In this document: one piece after another, positions 62,230 to 64,000 of the stretch
Numbering within the stretch: position 1 is the first letter of the stretch
Layout: each line of letters begins with the position of its first letter
DNA from: Hymenobacter sp. UV11
GTDB taxonomy: Bacteria > Bacteroidota > Bacteroidia > Cytophagales > Hymenobacteraceae
Direction: 5' to 3'
Assembly (NCBI RefSeq): GCF_004684095.1
Contig: NZ_SRII01000002.1
Location: 496,692 to 560,691, forward strand
Length of the DNA: 64,000 nt
The notes under the pieces: model-generated
Database searches by the model: none
Seen by the model: only the letters and a program-made list of their open reading frames with translations
Told to the model about the DNA's origin: nothing
Made by a program: the position numbers and the translations under genes

Positions 62230-62322
62230 GTGAGCGCAGCGAGCAGGCGGCACCGCGCGGCGCAAACGACGATGCGCGCTGCGCGCGCGCACGAACTGGA
62301 AAGCTCGCGCTACTGATTTGCG

Positions 62323-63084
62323 CTACTGCACGTACTTAATCTCTTGCAAGCCAAAGCGCTGCACCGCGCCGCCAATCTCCACGGCCAGGCGGCCGTCGGG
62401 CTCCACGCCCACAATCTGGCCGCGCACCCGGCGGCCGGCCACCTCGTACTCGTGCCACTCCTGGTAGCGGTAGAGGGCGGCCAGGTAGGCCCGGCGCAGC
62501 TCGCCTACCTGGCCGGCGCGCAGTTGGAGGTAACGCTTCTCCAAGCACTCCAGCAGGCGGGCGGCCAGCGCTTCGCGCTGGAAGTAGCGGCCCGTGAGCG
62601 CACCCAGCGACGTGGCGGTGGGAAGGGCAAAGTGCCGCTGGTTCACGTTCAGCCCAATGCCGACGATGCTGGACTGAATCTTTGCCCCGCTCAGGCTGTT
62701 CTCAATGAGAATACCGCCGAATTTTTGGGTGCCAAAATATAGGTCGTTAGGCCATTTCAGGCGTAGCTTATCGGCGGGTTGTAGCAAGGCGGTGGCCCAG
62801 TCAAACACGCCCAGCGCCACGGCCTGGCTCAGCAAAAACTGCTGGCCCGCGTCGAGAAAGGTGGGTAGCCACACGACAGATAGTGTCAGGTTTTCGCCTG
62901 GCGCGGCCTGCCATTGGTTGCCACGCTGGCCGCGGCCGGCAAACTGGTCGTCCGTTATGACGGTACAGCCTTCGCTGGCCCGGTTTTCGCGCAACAGTTG
63001 TTGCGCTTCCAAGTTAGTAGAAGGGCAGGCGGGCAGCCAGATGAGCTGCTGGCCCGTGAATAAGGTATTAGGGCTGATGACCAC
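62323..63084 (-). CDS. birA: Biotin-[acetyl-CoA carboxylase] ligase
   Basis: The 253-residue protein has the biotin-ligase core: CPSTNLEAQ, FAGRGQRGNQW (ATP/biotin loop), LKWPNDLYFGTQKFGGILIE and GIGLNVNQ, followed by the small C-terminal SH3-like domain. It attaches biotin to carboxylase carrier proteins. It lacks the N-terminal DNA-binding domain of E. coli BirA and so is a pure ligase. It is divergent from rsfS, 49 bp apart. Confidence 0.94.
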   Translation of the reverse strand: MVISPNTLFTGQQLIWLPACPSTNLEAQQLLRENRASEGCTVITDDQFAGRGQRGNQWQAAPGENLTLSVVWLPTFLDAGQQFLLSQAVALGVFDWATALLQPADKLRLKWPNDLYFGTQKFGGILIENSLSGAKIQSSIVGIGLNVNQRHFALPTATSLGALTGRYFQREALAARLLECLEKRYLQLRAGQVGELRRAYLAALYRYQEWHEYEVAGRRVRGQIVGVEPDGRLAVEIGGAVQRFGLQEIKYVQ

Positions 63085-63121
63085 GCAGGTTAGCAGTCGT
63101 ATATTAGCTAGGTAAACAACG

Positions 63122-63129
63122 CAAACTTA
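63122..63129 (-). promoter_or_regulatory. Candidate -7 element for birA
   Basis: TAAGTTTG on the minus strand matches the Bacteroidota -7 consensus TAnnTTTG exactly, 38 bp before the birA start. No clear -33 TTG is seen at the expected distance. Confidence 0.4.
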
Positions 63130-63133
63130 CTCT

Positions 63134-63526
63134 ATGAAGAGCATTCAGGTTCGGCAGGATTCGGACACATTGGCAGACGTAGCCGTACGCGGCCTGCAAG
63201 ACCGTAAAGGAATGGACATTGTCGTTCTCAATTTAAAAGAATTGAAGAATGCGGTGGCCGATTATTTCATCATTTGCTCAGCTTCGTCCGATACGCAGCT
63301 CGACGCCCTAGCTCGCTCGGTAGAAGAGGAAGTAGAAAAAGTGACGGGCCAGGCGCCCTGGCAAAGCGAAGGCCGCACTAATCGCGAGTGGATTCTGTTG
63401 GATTATGTAGATGTGGTAGTGCACGTGTTCCTACGCGACCGCCGGCAGTTTTACGCGCTGGAGGAGCTGTGGGGCGACGCCGAAATTACGCGCATCGAAG
63501 ATACTGCCGACGTAGTACAGCGCTAA
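63134..63526 (+). CDS. rsfS: Ribosome silencing factor RsfS
   Basis: The 130-residue protein carries the family pattern: DIVVLNLKELKNAVADYFIICSASSDTQLDALARSVEEEV, then WILLDYVDVVVHVFLRDRRQFYALEELWGDA. It binds ribosomal protein uL14 and blocks subunit joining when nutrients are short. Its place before ftsH is a common order in Bacteroidota. Confidence 0.96.
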   Translation: MKSIQVRQDSDTLADVAVRGLQDRKGMDIVVLNLKELKNAVADYFIICSASSDTQLDALARSVEEEVEKVTGQAPWQSEGRTNREWILLDYVDVVVHVFLRDRRQFYALEELWGDAEITRIEDTADVVQR

Positions 63527-63625
63527 AGCATTGGGCCGTCGGCTGCGTCTACTGGTAGTATTACTGCAACCTTGCCCGTCCGGCGCGGTTGCTATTGACT
63601 TAGTACAACTCAAGTAAATTTTATT

Positions 63626-64000
63626 ATGTCTGATACGACGCCTAAACGCCGCAAGCCGACGCTGCCTACCCCCTCGCCCCGGCCGGGAGTGCAGCTTTGG
63701 GTGATGGCGGGGCTGCTGGTGCTATTCACCGGCATGTTCTATTTTACGAGCTATAATTCAGCCGTTAAAATCAACCAACAGAAATTTGAGCAGATGCTGG
63801 CCGCCGGCGATGTGCACGACATCACGGTAGTCAACAAGCAGCTGGTAGAGATTGGGCTGACTAAAGTTGCCCTGCAGAAGCCTGAGTATCAGCGCGACAT
63901 GGCCGCCCACCGCGGTCCCTTTGCCGCCGAGCGCAGCGCCGAGTATTTCTTCCCGGTATTTGACGCCAAAGTATTTCAGGAGCAGCTCGATAAGCTTCAG
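63626..64000 (+). CDS. ftsH: ATP-dependent zinc metalloprotease FtsH, N-terminal part
   Basis: The frame opens at ATG 63626 and runs off the right edge after 125 codons. A basic Pro-rich N-terminus (DTTPKRRKPTLPTPSPRPG) is followed by a membrane helix (about 24-41, LWVMAGLLVLFTGMFYF) and the start of the extracytoplasmic FtsH domain (INQQKFEQMLAAGDVHDITVVN). The AAA and protease parts are outside the window. The call rests on this N-terminus and on the position after rsfS. Confidence 0.85.
   Translation, partial: MSDTTPKRRKPTLPTPSPRPGVQLWVMAGLLVLFTGMFYFTSYNSAVKINQQKFEQMLAAGDVHDITVVNKQLVEIGLTKVALQKPEYQRDMAAHRGPFAAERSAEYFFPVFDAKVFQEQLDKLQ

Larger units (their letters stand above)
61007..62313. 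repeat. 26-bp inverted repeat split by the insertion sequence
   Basis: Arms 61007-61032 (GTAGCGCGAACTTTCCAGTT...) and 62288-62313 are inverted copies with one mismatch. Before the insertion they formed one palindromic intergenic element with a loop under 70 bp. Confidence 0.88.

Overview
The window is GC-rich and looks like a chromosome segment of a Bacteroidota bacterium close to Hymenobacter. The reasons are two SusC/SusD pairs, a ribosome-silencing factor followed by ftsH, a lack of Shine-Dalgarno sequences before most starts, and many intergenic inverted repeats of three families. I assign the genus from memory of such repeats and codon style, not from a search.

Almost the whole window (1-58.5 kb) is one pectin/rhamnose locus. 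Bases 1-3388 (+) hold the end of a GH106 alpha-L-rhamnosidase, rhaM and a GH28 pectinase; an M20 peptidase follows. Bases 5298-10959 (-) form the operon rhaI-rhaB-lutA-lutB-lutC. Bases 11.1-13.3 kb are an accessory patch with a small two-cysteine protein and a signal-less metzincin protease. Bases 13298-17956 carry a GntR regulator and the divergent pair rhaEW / rhaT. Bases 18120-25550 (+) carry two CE12-type esterases, GH95, GH105 and another SGNH hydrolase. Bases 26373-36735 (-) are a rhamnogalacturonan-I utilisation operon: SusC-SusD-GH43-GH43-PL11-PL22. Bases 37050-55428 (+) carry GH2, CE12, a Tat-exported GH43-like protein, a second SusC/SusD pair, GH2, a very large unassigned glycosidase and a GH65-like protein. 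Bases 55585-58497 (-) encode a third GH2. After that come pbpC, an ISAs1-type insertion sequence with a frameshifted transposase, birA, rsfS and the start of ftsH.

Inferred flow: esterases deacetylate pectin; PL11, PL22, GH28, GH105 and GH106 cut the backbone; GH2, GH43, GH95 and the unassigned enzymes trim side chains; the SusCD pairs import oligosaccharides. Rhamnose enters through RhaT and is processed by RhaM, RhaI, RhaB and RhaEW to dihydroxyacetone phosphate and lactate, and LutABC turns lactate into pyruvate.

The most interesting signal is regulatory. A 9-base element, CAGGAGAGT, usually as a tandem CAGGAG repeat with a 10-bp period, lies 60-115 bp upstream of nine transcription units here, always oriented with the gene. 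It looks like the operator of a local rhamnose/pectin regulon. Other notable points are covarying inverted repeats in most operon gaps, one of which now supplies the start and N-terminus of a glycosidase gene, and an AT-rich repeat inserted in frame in pbpC.
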